NCBI GenBank assembly: GCA_900556675.1
Contig: USQE01000005.1
Coordinates: forward strand, 1-17,330
Length of the DNA: 17,330 nt
Direction: 5' to 3'
From: an uncultured Collinsella sp.
GTDB lineage: Bacteria > Actinomycetota > Coriobacteriia > Coriobacteriales > Coriobacteriaceae
Below, piece after piece: positions 7,403 to 15,294 of the stretch. The notes beneath the pieces are model-generated. The model saw nothing but the letters and a program-made list of their open reading frames with translations. It searched no databases and was not told where the DNA came from. Positions within the stretch are counted from its first letter, which is position 1. The number at the start of each line of letters is the position of its first letter. The position numbers were made by a program, and so were the translations under genes.

Positions 7403-7427
7403 TGATTCCTCCGTCCCCAAGGGATCA
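7403..7427 (+). repeat. Short repeat related to the palindrome at 15854-15917
   Basis: A 25-base element begins TGAT and ends ATCA and contains TCCTCCGTCCCC followed by GGATCA. The same core occurs in both arms of the palindrome before hisS (direct at 15864-15884, inverted at 15887-15907). Two loci with the same core in one window suggest a dispersed repeat family. Confidence 0.5.
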
Positions 7428-7449
7428 ATTATTTGTCGGGGTTGTGGTT

Positions 7450-7478
7450 TTGTGACCAGCTGAAATTAAAGATACTGT
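7450..7478 (+). promoter_or_regulatory. Possible promoter of the YhgE pair
   Basis: TTGTGA (7450-7455) and TACTGT (7473-7478) are 17 bases apart. CTGTAC occurs twice in CTGTACAACTGTAC, starting inside the -10 element, and could be an operator. Nothing further supports it. Confidence 0.3.
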
Positions 7479-7568
7479 ACAACTGTACGTTAATTTGTCT
7501 TCGTAGTATATTGCTACCCGCAAAACTCAATACCATTGTGCTCTGAGACGCTAAAGCGCCTACGTACA

Positions 7569-10385
7569 ATGGTTGTCGATAGTACGATTCGATTTAACGA
7601 CAGGATGGATGGTCCAAGCGTGAGTCTCGGCAGCAAACTATCCAATGCAAAGGTGTCCTTTGCGATATTTAAGCGCGACATTAAGCGACTGCTTGTGAAC
7701 CCCGTCGCCTTGGTGGTTACCCTTGGCGTGTGCGTTATTCCCTCGCTGTATGCCTGGTACAACATCGTGGCCAACTGGGATCCGTACGGAAACACCCAGG
7801 GTATCAAGATTGCCATCGCCAACAACGATCGAGGCACCCAAAACGACTTGGTGGGTGAGCTCAACGCTGGCGACAAAGTGGTCGACCAGCTCAAGGAGAA
7901 TCATCAGTTGGGCTGGACGTTCGTCGACTCGACGGCCGATGCCAAGGAGGGCGTCGAGAGCGGCGAGTACTATGCCGCTATCGTGATTCCCAAGAACTTC
8001 TCGGATAACCTGGTTTCGATGCTCGACGGCAACTACCATCAGCCCAAGCTCACGTACTACGTCAATGAGAAGAAGAGCGCCATTGCGCCCAAGGTTACCG
8101 ATACCGGTGCAAACACCATCGAGGAGCAGATCAACTCGGAATTTGTCTCTACGGTAGGCAAGACTGTTGCCGGTATCGCCAAGGATGCCGGTGTCGATTT
8201 AAAGGACAAGGCAACCCAGACTCAGGACTCGCTGGCAAGTTCGGTGTCCGAGGCGTCCGACACCTTGGGCGAGGTGCGCGATTCGATTGGCGATATGAAT
8301 GCCGCCATCGATAAGACGAGTGGCGCTATCGCCTCGGCTGATGCGGCACTTGCCGGCTTGCAAGGCCAGGCACCGTCGCTGACGCAGGCGATCTCCCAGG
8401 GCAACGACCTGCTGAGCGAAGCTCGCACCACGGCGGGCAACTCCATCACCTCGCTCTCCAAGGCGCTCTCGGAAGGCAGCCTTGCGCTCACCAAGACGTC
8501 GGCCTCTGCGAACGCTGCCATCGGCAAGCTGACGGGCGCGGTCACATCTACGACCACCCGTATCGACAACTCGCTCGAGTCTCTTCAAGCGACGATCGAC
8601 CACAATAAGGCCGTTATCGGGCACTTGGAGATTCTCGCCAATGACACGTCGACAGGTTCCGAGGAAATTGACGCGCGCATTGTATCGACCATCGATTTGC
8701 TTCGAGAGCAGAATGAAAAGCTTCAGAGCATCAAGGACGGTCTGTCCGCGCAGTCGAGCGCCATGGCGAATGACGCAGCGGCTGTTTCGGGTGCCAGTGA
8801 CGCTATCAATAACGCAATTCATACCGGTGCGACCAACCTTGGCCAAGCCCAGACGGACTTGGGCCAAAACGCGCTGCCGAAGGCCTCGAGCGCGCTCGAC
8901 TCTTTTGCTGCCGTTTCGGGCGACCTGACCGGTATCGTCTCGGGTATGACACCTACACTTGCAAATGCGCGCGGCACGTTGGCGCAGCTTAGCGCTACGC
9001 TCGGCCAGGCCAAGACCACGCTGTCCCAGACCGATTCCTCGCTTGCCAAGGTCCAGGACAAGCTTGCAACCGCCGCCAATGACATCGCGGCGCTGCAGAC
9101 CTCCGAGTCCATGGGCGAGCTGGCCGATCTGATGGGCGTCGATGTCAATGACGTGGCAGATTTCATGGCGTCTCCGGTTGAGTTGACGTCCAAGTCAATC
9201 TATCCGGTCAAGAGCTTTGGCTCGGGCATCGCTCCCTTCTACACCAATCTGGCGCTTTGGGTGGGCGGCTATGTGCTCATCGCCATTTACAAGCTCGAGG
9301 TCGACCGTGAAGGTGTTGGCAGCTTTACGGCGCGCCAAGGCTACTTTGGCCGCTGGTTGCTCATGGTGATCCTGGGCGCGTTGCAGGCCATCATCGTTAC
9401 GGTAGGCGATCTGGTGATTGGCGTGCAGTGCGTCAGCCCGCTGCTGTTCGTGCTGGGCGGCATCGCCATTTCGTTCACCTACGTCAATATCATCTATGCG
9501 CTGTCCACCACGTTTAAGCATATCGGCAAGGCTATCGGCGTCATTCTCGTCATCGTGCAGATCCCGGGTTCGTCGGGCATGTACCCCATCGAGATGATGC
9601 CCGGCTTCTTCCAGTGGCTGCACCCGCTGCTGCCCTTTACCTACGGCATCAATCTGCTGCGCGAGACGGTCGGCGGCATGTATTCGTTCAACTACCTGTT
9701 TAACCTGTGCATTCTGGGCGTGTTCTTGATTGTGGCGCTCTTTATCGGCCTGCAGCTGCGTCCGCTGCTGCTCAACCTTAACCTGCTCTTTGATAAACAG
9801 CTCTCCACGACCGGTATGATGATTTGCGAGTCCAACGACCTGCCGCGCCAGCGCTACTCGCTGCGCACGGCCATGCGCGTCATGCTCGATTCCGATTCGT
9901 ACCGTCGCGAACTGCTCGATCATGCGGTCGCCTTTGAACATCGCTACCCGTACTACATCAAGGGCGGTTTTGCCGCCGTGGTGGGCGTTCAGGTCCTGCT
10001 CTTTGTCCTGTCGACGGTTCTCGATATCGACAATAACGGCAAGATCATCCTGCTTGTCATTTGGATCATCTCGGTTATTGCCATCTGCGGCTGGCTTATC
10101 AATATCGAATATATCCGAGCGAGCCTCAATACCCAGATGCGCATCTCGGCGCTTTCGGATGAGGACCTGCGTCGCGAGATGCGCGAACACACGGCCGCCA
10201 TTCCTGCCGCCCGCTACATGTTTGGCCTCAACGCCAGCGAGCGTGGTGCCAAGGGCGGCGATCAGTCCACGGGCCGCTTGCCGCATATCGGCTCGCACCA
10301 TAAATCTCAGGGCAGCGACAGCACAGCCACAAATGATGGAGATACCACCGCGCTTGGCAAGCACTCCAAAGGAGGTGAGGCATAA
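7569..10385 (+). CDS. YhgE/Pip-family membrane protein, long form
   Basis: This belongs to the YhgE/phage-infection-protein family, whose C-terminal half resembles ABC-2 permeases; the transported substrate is generally unknown. From the ATG at 7569 it has 938 residues: a cytoplasmic start, TM1 (about 46-66), the conserved NWDPYGNTQGIKIAIANNDRG (69-89 region), SGEYYAAIVIPKNFS (131-145), a long extracellular Ala/Ser/Leu-rich helical region (about 200-515, coiled-coil-like), and then five C-terminal membrane spans between about 553 and 735 with SIYPVKSFGSG before them. An extra part follows that its neighbour lacks: a linker, two more spans (about 796-818 and 826-846) and a ~90-residue polar tail. 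The start is uncertain: TTG 7536, ATG 7605 and GTG 7620 are also in frame and none has a strong ribosome site. It ends directly against the next gene, a paralogue. Confidence 0.88.
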   Translation: MVVDSTIRFNDRMDGPSVSLGSKLSNAKVSFAIFKRDIKRLLVNPVALVVTLGVCVIPSLYAWYNIVANWDPYGNTQGIKIAIANNDRGTQNDLVGELNAGDKVVDQLKENHQLGWTFVDSTADAKEGVESGEYYAAIVIPKNFSDNLVSMLDGNYHQPKLTYYVNEKKSAIAPKVTDTGANTIEEQINSEFVSTVGKTVAGIAKDAGVDLKDKATQTQDSLASSVSEASDTLGEVRDSIGDMNAAIDKTSGAIASADAALAGLQGQAPSLTQAISQGNDLLSEARTTAGNSITSLSKALSEGSLALTKTSASANAAIGKLTGAVTSTTTRIDNSLESLQATIDHNKAVIGHLEILANDTSTGSEEIDARIVSTIDLLREQNEKLQSIKDGLSAQSSAMANDAAAVSGASDAINNAIHTGATNLGQAQTDLGQNALPKASSALDSFAAVSGDLTGIVSGMTPTLANARGTLAQLSATLGQAKTTLSQTDSSLAKVQDKLATAANDIAALQTSESMGELADLMGVDVNDVADFMASPVELTSKSIYPVKSFGSGIAPFYTNLALWVGGYVLIAIYKLEVDREGVGSFTARQGYFGRWLLMVILGALQAIIVTVGDLVIGVQCVSPLLFVLGGIAISFTYVNIIYALSTTFKHIGKAIGVILVIVQIPGSSGMYPIEMMPGFFQWLHPLLPFTYGINLLRETVGGMYSFNYLFNLCILGVFLIVALFIGLQLRPLLLNLNLLFDKQLSTTGMMICESNDLPRQRYSLRTAMRVMLDSDSYRRELLDHAVAFEHRYPYYIKGGFAAVVGVQVLLFVLSTVLDIDNNGKIILLVIWIISVIAICGWLINIEYIRASLNTQMRISALSDEDLRREMREHTAAIPAARYMFGLNASERGAKGGDQSTGRLPHIGSHHKSQGSDSTATNDGDTTALGKHSKGGEA
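10367..10379 (+). promoter_or_regulatory. Strong ribosome binding site for the second YhgE gene
   Basis: AAAGGAGGTGAGG lies inside the last codons of the first YhgE gene, about 7-8 bases before the ATG at 10386. The stop TAA (10383-10385) touches this ATG with no gap, so the two proteins are probably made by coupled translation. The first gene has no comparable site. Confidence 0.8.
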
Positions 10386-12575
10386 ATGAAGAACATCCTG
10401 CATCTGTTTAAGCGCGATGTCCAAAACGTGTCTCGCTCCGTGATCGGCTTGGTTGTCGTGATGGGCCTCATTATCGTACCGTGTCTGTACGCGTGGTTTA
10501 ACATCGCCGGCAGCTGGGATCCGTACGGCAACACCGGCAATCTTAAGATCGCTGTGGTCAACACCGATGAGGGTTACGAGAGCGATTTGATCCCCGTCGA
10601 GGTTAACGTGGGCGAAAACGTGACCGCCACCCTACGCGGCAACGAGAGCTTCGATTGGGTTGTGCTCAACAATCGCGAAAAGGCTATCGAGGGCGTTAAG
10701 TCGGGCGCGTACTATGCTGCCGTCGTTATCCCCAAAACGTTTAGCGCTGACATGATGACGCTTTTCTCGACCGACGTGAAGCATGCCGATATCGAGTTCT
10801 ACGAGAATCAGAAGGCCAACGCCATTGCGCAGATCGTGACCGAGAAGGGTTCGAGCGCCGTCCAGAGCCAGGTTAACAAAACTTTTACCGAGACCATTAC
10901 GACGATCGGTCTTAAGACGGTGTCCAGCCTGCTCGATTACATGAGCACCGACCAGGTGGGTAACTTTATCGCCAACCTGTCCTCGACGCTCGGCGATTCG
11001 ATTGAGGACCTGCGAGACGTTCAGGCAAATGCTTCGTCGCTGGCGGGCATTTTGAGCTCCACGTCCGATTCGCTGACGTCGGCGAGCGGCATGCTCAAGC
11101 AGACCGGTGCCGTCGATGAGTCGACAAAGCAGCTCATGGAACATGCCAAAAGCGGCATCGATGATTCCAAAGAAGCGCTTAAGGCGGCAAACGATGCCAT
11201 CGATGCCGCAATCGATGGAAGTGCGGGTTCGTTCGACAATGTGTCTGCCGAGCTCGCGAAGGCGTTCGACACCGCAAACCAGCATGTCGACCTTACGGTG
11301 TCCCAACTCAACGATGCCGCTGCGGCCCTCAATGCGCGCGCCAAGGATATCGATGCGATGGCCGATCAGCTCCGCAGCCTTGCCGACCAGGTGAGCGATG
11401 AGAATTTGAAGGACGGCCTCAAGTCCGCCGCGACGTCGCTGGGCAGAATCGCCGTTGAGTACCGCAACAATGCCAAGGATCTGGCGGCTACCGCGAAGTC
11501 TCTCTCCGATAGCATGGCCGAGGTCAACAACTCGCGTGCCGAGGTCGATCAGGCCATCGCTGATGCCAAGGCCGGCATCGCGGGTGCCAAATCCGATTAC
11601 GATTCCACGTTCTCGGTTAAGGCCAAGGAGCTCAAGAAGACGGTTTCGGGCGTTTTGGACTCGCTTGATGGCATCTCGGGCGACCTGGATAGCGCCGTAG
11701 ACGGCCTGACCGCTGCTTCCGGTTCGCTGGCAAAGGGCCTCTCCAAGGCTGCAAAGCTGGTCAACAAGGCTTCCGATCAGCTGGGCGAGGCGTCGGACAA
11801 GATCAGCGCGTTTAAGGACGAGCTCGACGGCGCCTTGATGTCGGATGACCTCGCTACGATCAAGACGATGATCGGCAATGATCCCGAGGGTCTGGCCGTG
11901 TCGCTTTCCGGCCCCGTCGCGCTCGACCGCAAGCCGGTCTATCCGATCCGCAACTACGGCTCGGCCATGGCGCCGTTCTATACGATTCTGTCGCTCTGGG
12001 TCGGCTCGATCGTACTGGCGGCCATGATGAAGGTCTCGGTTGACGATGAGCTTATCAACGAGCTCATCCCCGTGCGCCTGCACGAGATCTACCTGGGTCG
12101 CTACCTGTTCTTTGGTGGTCTGGCTCTGCTGCAGGCAACGCTCGTGTGTGCGGGCGACATCCTGTTCTTTGGCATCCAGTGCGACGACCCGCTGCAGTTT
12201 GTGCTGGCGGGCTGGGTCGCGAGTCTCGTGTTCTCCAATATCGTCTACACGCTTACGGTATCGTTTGGCGATATCGGTAAGGCCCTCGCCGTCGTGCTGC
12301 TGGTCATGCAGGTCGGCGGTTCGGGCGGTACGTTCCCCATCGAGATGACCGGCCCCGTGTTCCAGGCGATCTACCCGTTCCTGCCGTTTACCCACGGCAT
12401 CAACGCCATGCACGCCGCCATGGCCGGTGCCTACCATATGGAGTACTGGGTTGAGTTGGGCATTCTGGCGAGCTATCTGATTCCGTCGCTGGCCCTGGGC
12501 GTCGTCTTCCGTCGCCCGGTTATCAAAGCCAACGACTGGATCATCGAAAAGCTGGAGTCAACCAAATTGATTTAA
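10386..12575 (+). CDS. YhgE/Pip-family membrane protein, short form
   Basis: This is a paralogue of the preceding protein with the core family layout in 729 residues. It has a cytoplasmic start MKNILHLFKRDVQNV, TM1 (about 18-39), SWDPYGNTGNLKIAVVNTDEG (43-63 region), SGAYYAAVVIPKTFS (106-120), a long Ala/Ser/Asp-rich helical extracellular region (about 160-505), then VYPIRNYGSAMAPFYT (near 517) and the C-terminal membrane spans with the loop GGSGGTFPIEM and LPFTHGIN. It ends soon after the last span with IIEKLESTKLI and has none of the extra spans of its neighbour. The family is annotated as a phage receptor or secretion accessory in Firmicutes (Pip in lactococci, YueB and EsaA related). No ATPase gene is adjacent. 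Function is unknown; a heteromeric membrane complex with the upstream protein is inferred from the coupling. Confidence 0.92.
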   Translation: MKNILHLFKRDVQNVSRSVIGLVVVMGLIIVPCLYAWFNIAGSWDPYGNTGNLKIAVVNTDEGYESDLIPVEVNVGENVTATLRGNESFDWVVLNNREKAIEGVKSGAYYAAVVIPKTFSADMMTLFSTDVKHADIEFYENQKANAIAQIVTEKGSSAVQSQVNKTFTETITTIGLKTVSSLLDYMSTDQVGNFIANLSSTLGDSIEDLRDVQANASSLAGILSSTSDSLTSASGMLKQTGAVDESTKQLMEHAKSGIDDSKEALKAANDAIDAAIDGSAGSFDNVSAELAKAFDTANQHVDLTVSQLNDAAAALNARAKDIDAMADQLRSLADQVSDENLKDGLKSAATSLGRIAVEYRNNAKDLAATAKSLSDSMAEVNNSRAEVDQAIADAKAGIAGAKSDYDSTFSVKAKELKKTVSGVLDSLDGISGDLDSAVDGLTAASGSLAKGLSKAAKLVNKASDQLGEASDKISAFKDELDGALMSDDLATIKTMIGNDPEGLAVSLSGPVALDRKPVYPIRNYGSAMAPFYTILSLWVGSIVLAAMMKVSVDDELINELIPVRLHEIYLGRYLFFGGLALLQATLVCAGDILFFGIQCDDPLQFVLAGWVASLVFSNIVYTLTVSFGDIGKALAVVLLVMQVGGSGGTFPIEMTGPVFQAIYPFLPFTHGINAMHAAMAGAYHMEYWVELGILASYLIPSLALGVVFRRPVIKANDWIIEKLESTKLI

Positions 12576-12614
12576 TGCAGCGACGTAAACGCCGTCGGAA
12601 CATCGAGGCCTTCC

Positions 12615-12649
12615 AACCCGATGCTTTAGCGTAGTGAATTGCACGGGTT
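12615..12649 (+). terminator. Weak hairpin after the YhgE pair
   Basis: AACCCG-A-TGC (12615-12624) pairs with GCACGGGTT (12641-12649), giving 9 bp with one bulged base and a 16-nt loop. A GT-rich run follows. It may assist the much stronger terminator just downstream. Confidence 0.3.
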
Positions 12650-12670
12650 GCTTGGTTGTTGTTACAGTAG

Positions 12671-12709
12671 CGGGGCGTGCCGGGGGTCCGGTGCGCCCCG
12701 TTTTTATTT
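12671..12709 (+). terminator. Strong intrinsic terminator after the YhgE pair
   Basis: A 13-bp GC-rich stem (12671-12683 with 12688-12700, two G-U pairs) with a 4-nt loop is followed by TTTTTATTT (12701-12709). It closes the YhgE transcript and isolates the permease gene that follows. Confidence 0.88.
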
Positions 12710-12736
12710 GACCATGAGGCGGCACGCAGCCATACG
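12708..12736 (+). promoter_or_regulatory. Possible promoter of the EamA permease gene
   Basis: TTGACC (12708-12713) is followed after 17 bases by CATACG (12731-12736). The -35 is good and the -10 is poor. It is the only candidate between the terminator and the gene. Confidence 0.25.
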
Positions 12737-12776
12737 CGTGCGGACACCACGCCCAGATTGAGTGCGAGGATGTTCC

Positions 12777-13760
12777 ATGGCCCAATACGCTGCCAACGAA
12801 ATCGAAAACTTGCCCGATAGCCCTGTAGCCCGTGAAGACCTGGGCGCGGGCGGCACCTTCCGCGGCGCCGGCGCACGCTCTCCGCTGTTCTGGAAGGTTC
12901 TGCTCCTTTCGGTGGCGGTCATCTGGGGCTACTCCTTTACCACTATGAAGGACGCACTCGGCACCATTCCGGTGTTCGCGCTGCTCTATGTACGCTTTCT
13001 GCCCGCAGCGTTGGTCATGTTTGCCGTCTTCCACAAGCGCATCATTGCACATTTCAACGCTCGCAACCTGATCGTTGGCCTGAGTATGGGCGTGCTCATG
13101 TGGGCGGCCTATGCGTTGCAGACGGTCGGTCTGGCACATACTACGGCGGGCAAGAATGCTTTTTTGACGGGCACGTACTGCATCCTTGTGCCGTTCGCGA
13201 GCTATTTTCTGAGCGGCGAAAAACTCACCCGCTATAACCTGGGCGCGGCACTGCTGTGCTTGGCGGGCATTGGTTTGGTGGCGCTCGATAGCGTTGAATT
13301 CAACATCGGTGACGTCATTACGCTGGCGGGTGCGGTCTTTTTCGCCATCCAGATGGCGGTGACCGCCAAGTACGGTCGCAAAATGGACATCAACGTCATC
13401 ACGTTTTGGATGTTTGTGGGCAACGGCGTGCTGAGCCTGGCAACGTCGCTGCTATTCGAGACCCAAGCGCCTCTGTCCGTGTGGACGCCGAGCTTTATCA
13501 CTGCGATGGCGTTTCTCTCGGTGGGCTGCACATGCGTGGCTCTGCTCATCCAAAACGTCGGCCTGGCGCATGTCCCGGCTTCGACGGGCTCGCTGCTCCT
13601 TTCGATGGAGTCCCCTTCGGGCGTGTTGTTTTCGGTGCTGCTGATGGGGGAGGCGCTCACCTCGCGTCTGCTCGCCGGCTTCGTGCTTATCTTCCTGTCG
13701 ATTATCTTGAGCGAGACTCACTTCGATTTTTTGCGCAAAAAGCCGCGCCCGCAATTGTAA
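12777..13760 (+). CDS. EamA/DMT-superfamily permease
   Basis: This is a ten-span inner-membrane permease of the drug/metabolite transporter superfamily, usually exporting amino acids or other small metabolites. The ATG at 12777 has GAGG 7 bases upstream; a GTG at 12762 in the same frame has no site. The 327 residues start with a polar ~38-residue N-terminal extension, followed by two EamA repeats (about 39-172 and 178-315). Typical features are AVIWGYSFTTMK (47-58) in the first repeat, the RF at 73-74 in the following span, GLAHTTAGKNAFLTGTY (118-134) and, in the second repeat, GLAHVPASTGSLLLSMES (262-279), which mirrors the first. It ends with a basic tail KKPRPQL. Terminators on both sides suggest a single-gene transcript. 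The substrate cannot be told. Confidence 0.9.
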   Translation: MAQYAANEIENLPDSPVAREDLGAGGTFRGAGARSPLFWKVLLLSVAVIWGYSFTTMKDALGTIPVFALLYVRFLPAALVMFAVFHKRIIAHFNARNLIVGLSMGVLMWAAYALQTVGLAHTTAGKNAFLTGTYCILVPFASYFLSGEKLTRYNLGAALLCLAGIGLVALDSVEFNIGDVITLAGAVFFAIQMAVTAKYGRKMDINVITFWMFVGNGVLSLATSLLFETQAPLSVWTPSFITAMAFLSVGCTCVALLIQNVGLAHVPASTGSLLLSMESPSGVLFSVLLMGEALTSRLLAGFVLIFLSIILSETHFDFLRKKPRPQL

Positions 13761-13772
13761 ACAACTTGTTGC

Positions 13773-13798
13773 GCCGCCCTCCCGGGGCGGCATTTTTT
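13773..13798 (+). terminator. Intrinsic terminator after the permease gene
   Basis: GCCGCCC (13773-13779) pairs with GGGCGGC (13785-13791) across a 5-nt loop and is followed by A and six Ts (13793-13798). It starts 12 bases after the stop codon. Confidence 0.88.
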
Positions 13799-13811
13799 AT
13801 GCGTCGCCCTT

Positions 13812-13846
13812 AAAGTAGTACTTTGCACTTTACGCTATCAAAGTGC
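13812..13846 (+). promoter_or_regulatory. Two adjacent inverted repeats upstream of the amidohydrolase gene, possible operator
   Basis: AAAGTA-G-TACTTT (13812-13824) is directly followed by GCACTTT-N8-AAAGTGC (13825-13831 and 13840-13846). Both are perfect and share the half-site A(C)TTT/AAAGT. They lie 31-65 bases before the ATG at 13877, where an operator would be expected. I see no convincing -35/-10 pair to anchor them. Confidence 0.4.
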
Positions 13847-13876
13847 TTGCTGCAAAAACGTTACTGGGGGGCATCT

Positions 13877-15172
13877 ATGGCACCAGCACTGTCCGATCTT
13901 CAACCGCAATCAGCGCCCAAGGCCACCGCGGCGGCGCAGGCCGCTATCGGTGACGGTCTTGTTGCAGAAGCTCAGGCTTTTGCAGACGAGCTCGCTGCGT
14001 GGCGACACGATTTACACCAGATGCCCGAGCTGGGCAATAGCCTCCCGCAGACCTCTGCGTATATTCAAGCGCGCCTGACCGAGATGGATATCCCATTTGC
14101 GACGCTCGTCGATGGTTCCTGTGTTGTGGGCCTTGTCGGCGCCGGTGCCGTCGCGGCCCAGGGCAATGGCGTCTGCACGGACGAACAGGCCGGTACGGTC
14201 GTTATGCTGCGTGGCGACATGGATGCCCTGCCCGTTGCCGAAGAGTCAGGCGAGCCTTTCGCCTCTACGAACGGCTGCATGCACGCATGCGGACACGATA
14301 TGCACGCGACGGCGCTGCTTGGTGCAGCCCGTATGCTCAAGGCGCGCGAGGCGGAGCTTGTCGACGCCAATGCCACGGTTAAGTTGCTGTTCCAGCCGGG
14401 CGAGGAAACCTTTGAGGGTGCCCGCGCCGCCATCGCCGATGGTCTGCTGCAGAACCCGCGTCCCCAGGCGGCTTTTGCCATGCACGTCAACAGCCAATCG
14501 CCGCTCGGCCTGGTGCTCTACGGCAGCCCGGCGCTCTCGGGCGTGTACGGTTTCCGCATCACGCTTCAGGGCAAGGGCGGCCATGGCTCGAGCCCCGAGA
14601 TCTGCATCGACCCCATCACGGCCGGCGTGCATGTGCACCTCGCGCTTCAGGAGCTTATCGCTCGCGAAGTGCCGGCGGCCAAGGAGGTCGCACTGACCGT
14701 GGGTAAGTTTGCCGGTGGCCAAGCGGCCAACGTCATCCCCGACACCTGCGTGCTCGAGGGAACGCTGCGCGGCTTTGATGTTGAGCTCATGGCTCACCTA
14801 AAGACCCGCATCGCGGAGGTCGTTAACGGCGTTGCCACGACCTATCGTACGCCGGCGACCATCGAGACACTTTCGGATGTTCCGCCGCTTGTACTCGACA
14901 GCGATATGACTCAGGCGTCGCTTGGCTACGTGGGCGCAGTGCTGCCCAAGGCGGCTTTCTTGCCGCTTTTCCATGCCATGGCGAGTGAGGACTTCGCGCT
15001 TATCTCGAGCGAGATTCCGAGTGCGTACTTTACCGTGGGCGCGGCCGTAACCGACACGGACGAACACTTTGCCCAGCACCATCCCAAGGCACGTTTTAAC
15101 GATGCCGAGCTGCCGCTCGGTGCCGCGGCCTATACCGCCGTCGCTTTGGGCTATATCGCCGACCACCGGTAG
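13877..15172 (+). CDS. M20D-family amidohydrolase (N-acyl amino acid or hippurate hydrolase-like)
   Basis: This is a cytoplasmic metal-dependent hydrolase that would cleave the amide bond of N-acylated amino acids or similar compounds, releasing the amino acid. The ATG at 13877 follows GGGGGG at 13866-13871; a TTG at 13823 in frame lies within the inverted repeats and is unlikely. The 431 residues show WRHDLHQMPELG (42-53), LRGDMDALPVAEESG (111-125) with D114, MHACGHDMHATALLGAARML (135-154) with C138 and H140 as metal ligands, LFQPGEET-EGA (171-182) with E176/E177, H203, the lid-domain motif GKGGHGSSPE (232-241) and ANVIP. A C-terminal FHAMASEDFA supplies the last ligand. About 30 Ala/Gln-rich residues precede the family start. 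A carboxypeptidase or indole-acetyl-type amidase activity is also possible; sequence does not decide. Confidence 0.9.
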   Translation: MAPALSDLQPQSAPKATAAAQAAIGDGLVAEAQAFADELAAWRHDLHQMPELGNSLPQTSAYIQARLTEMDIPFATLVDGSCVVGLVGAGAVAAQGNGVCTDEQAGTVVMLRGDMDALPVAEESGEPFASTNGCMHACGHDMHATALLGAARMLKAREAELVDANATVKLLFQPGEETFEGARAAIADGLLQNPRPQAAFAMHVNSQSPLGLVLYGSPALSGVYGFRITLQGKGGHGSSPEICIDPITAGVHVHLALQELIAREVPAAKEVALTVGKFAGGQAANVIPDTCVLEGTLRGFDVELMAHLKTRIAEVVNGVATTYRTPATIETLSDVPPLVLDSDMTQASLGYVGAVLPKAAFLPLFHAMASEDFALISSEIPSAYFTVGAAVTDTDEHFAQHHPKARFNDAELPLGAAAYTAVALGYIADHR

Positions 15173-15198
15173 CACCCAACCTTGCTTTTCAAGCCTGC

Positions 15199-15232
15199 GG
15201 GCATGGCCGTAAGGCCTATGCCCTTGTCTTTC
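15199..15232 (+). terminator. Probable terminator after the amidohydrolase gene
   Basis: GGGCAT-GGCC (15199-15208) pairs with GGCC-T-ATGCCC (15213-15223), closed by the GNRA loop GTAA, with one bulged T. The following CTTGTCTTTC is only moderately T-rich. It stands 27 bases after the stop. Confidence 0.5.
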
Positions 15233-15294
15233 AAGGCAATCTTGGGCACTACCGGCGCCCGGCGCAGGCTATTCGTTTGTCTAAAAGGAGCAGT

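Noticed and set aside
10632..12437. Minus-strand frame of 601 codons
   Set aside because: It is antisense to the second YhgE gene, shows no motifs and is explained by codon bias on the other strand. The same holds for 9195-10424, 634-2178 and 16016-17305.
12639..12668. Promoter-like TTGCAC-N18-TACAGT before the permease gene
   Set aside because: A transcript starting there would run straight into the strong terminator at 12671-12709, so a working promoter for the next gene is unlikely.
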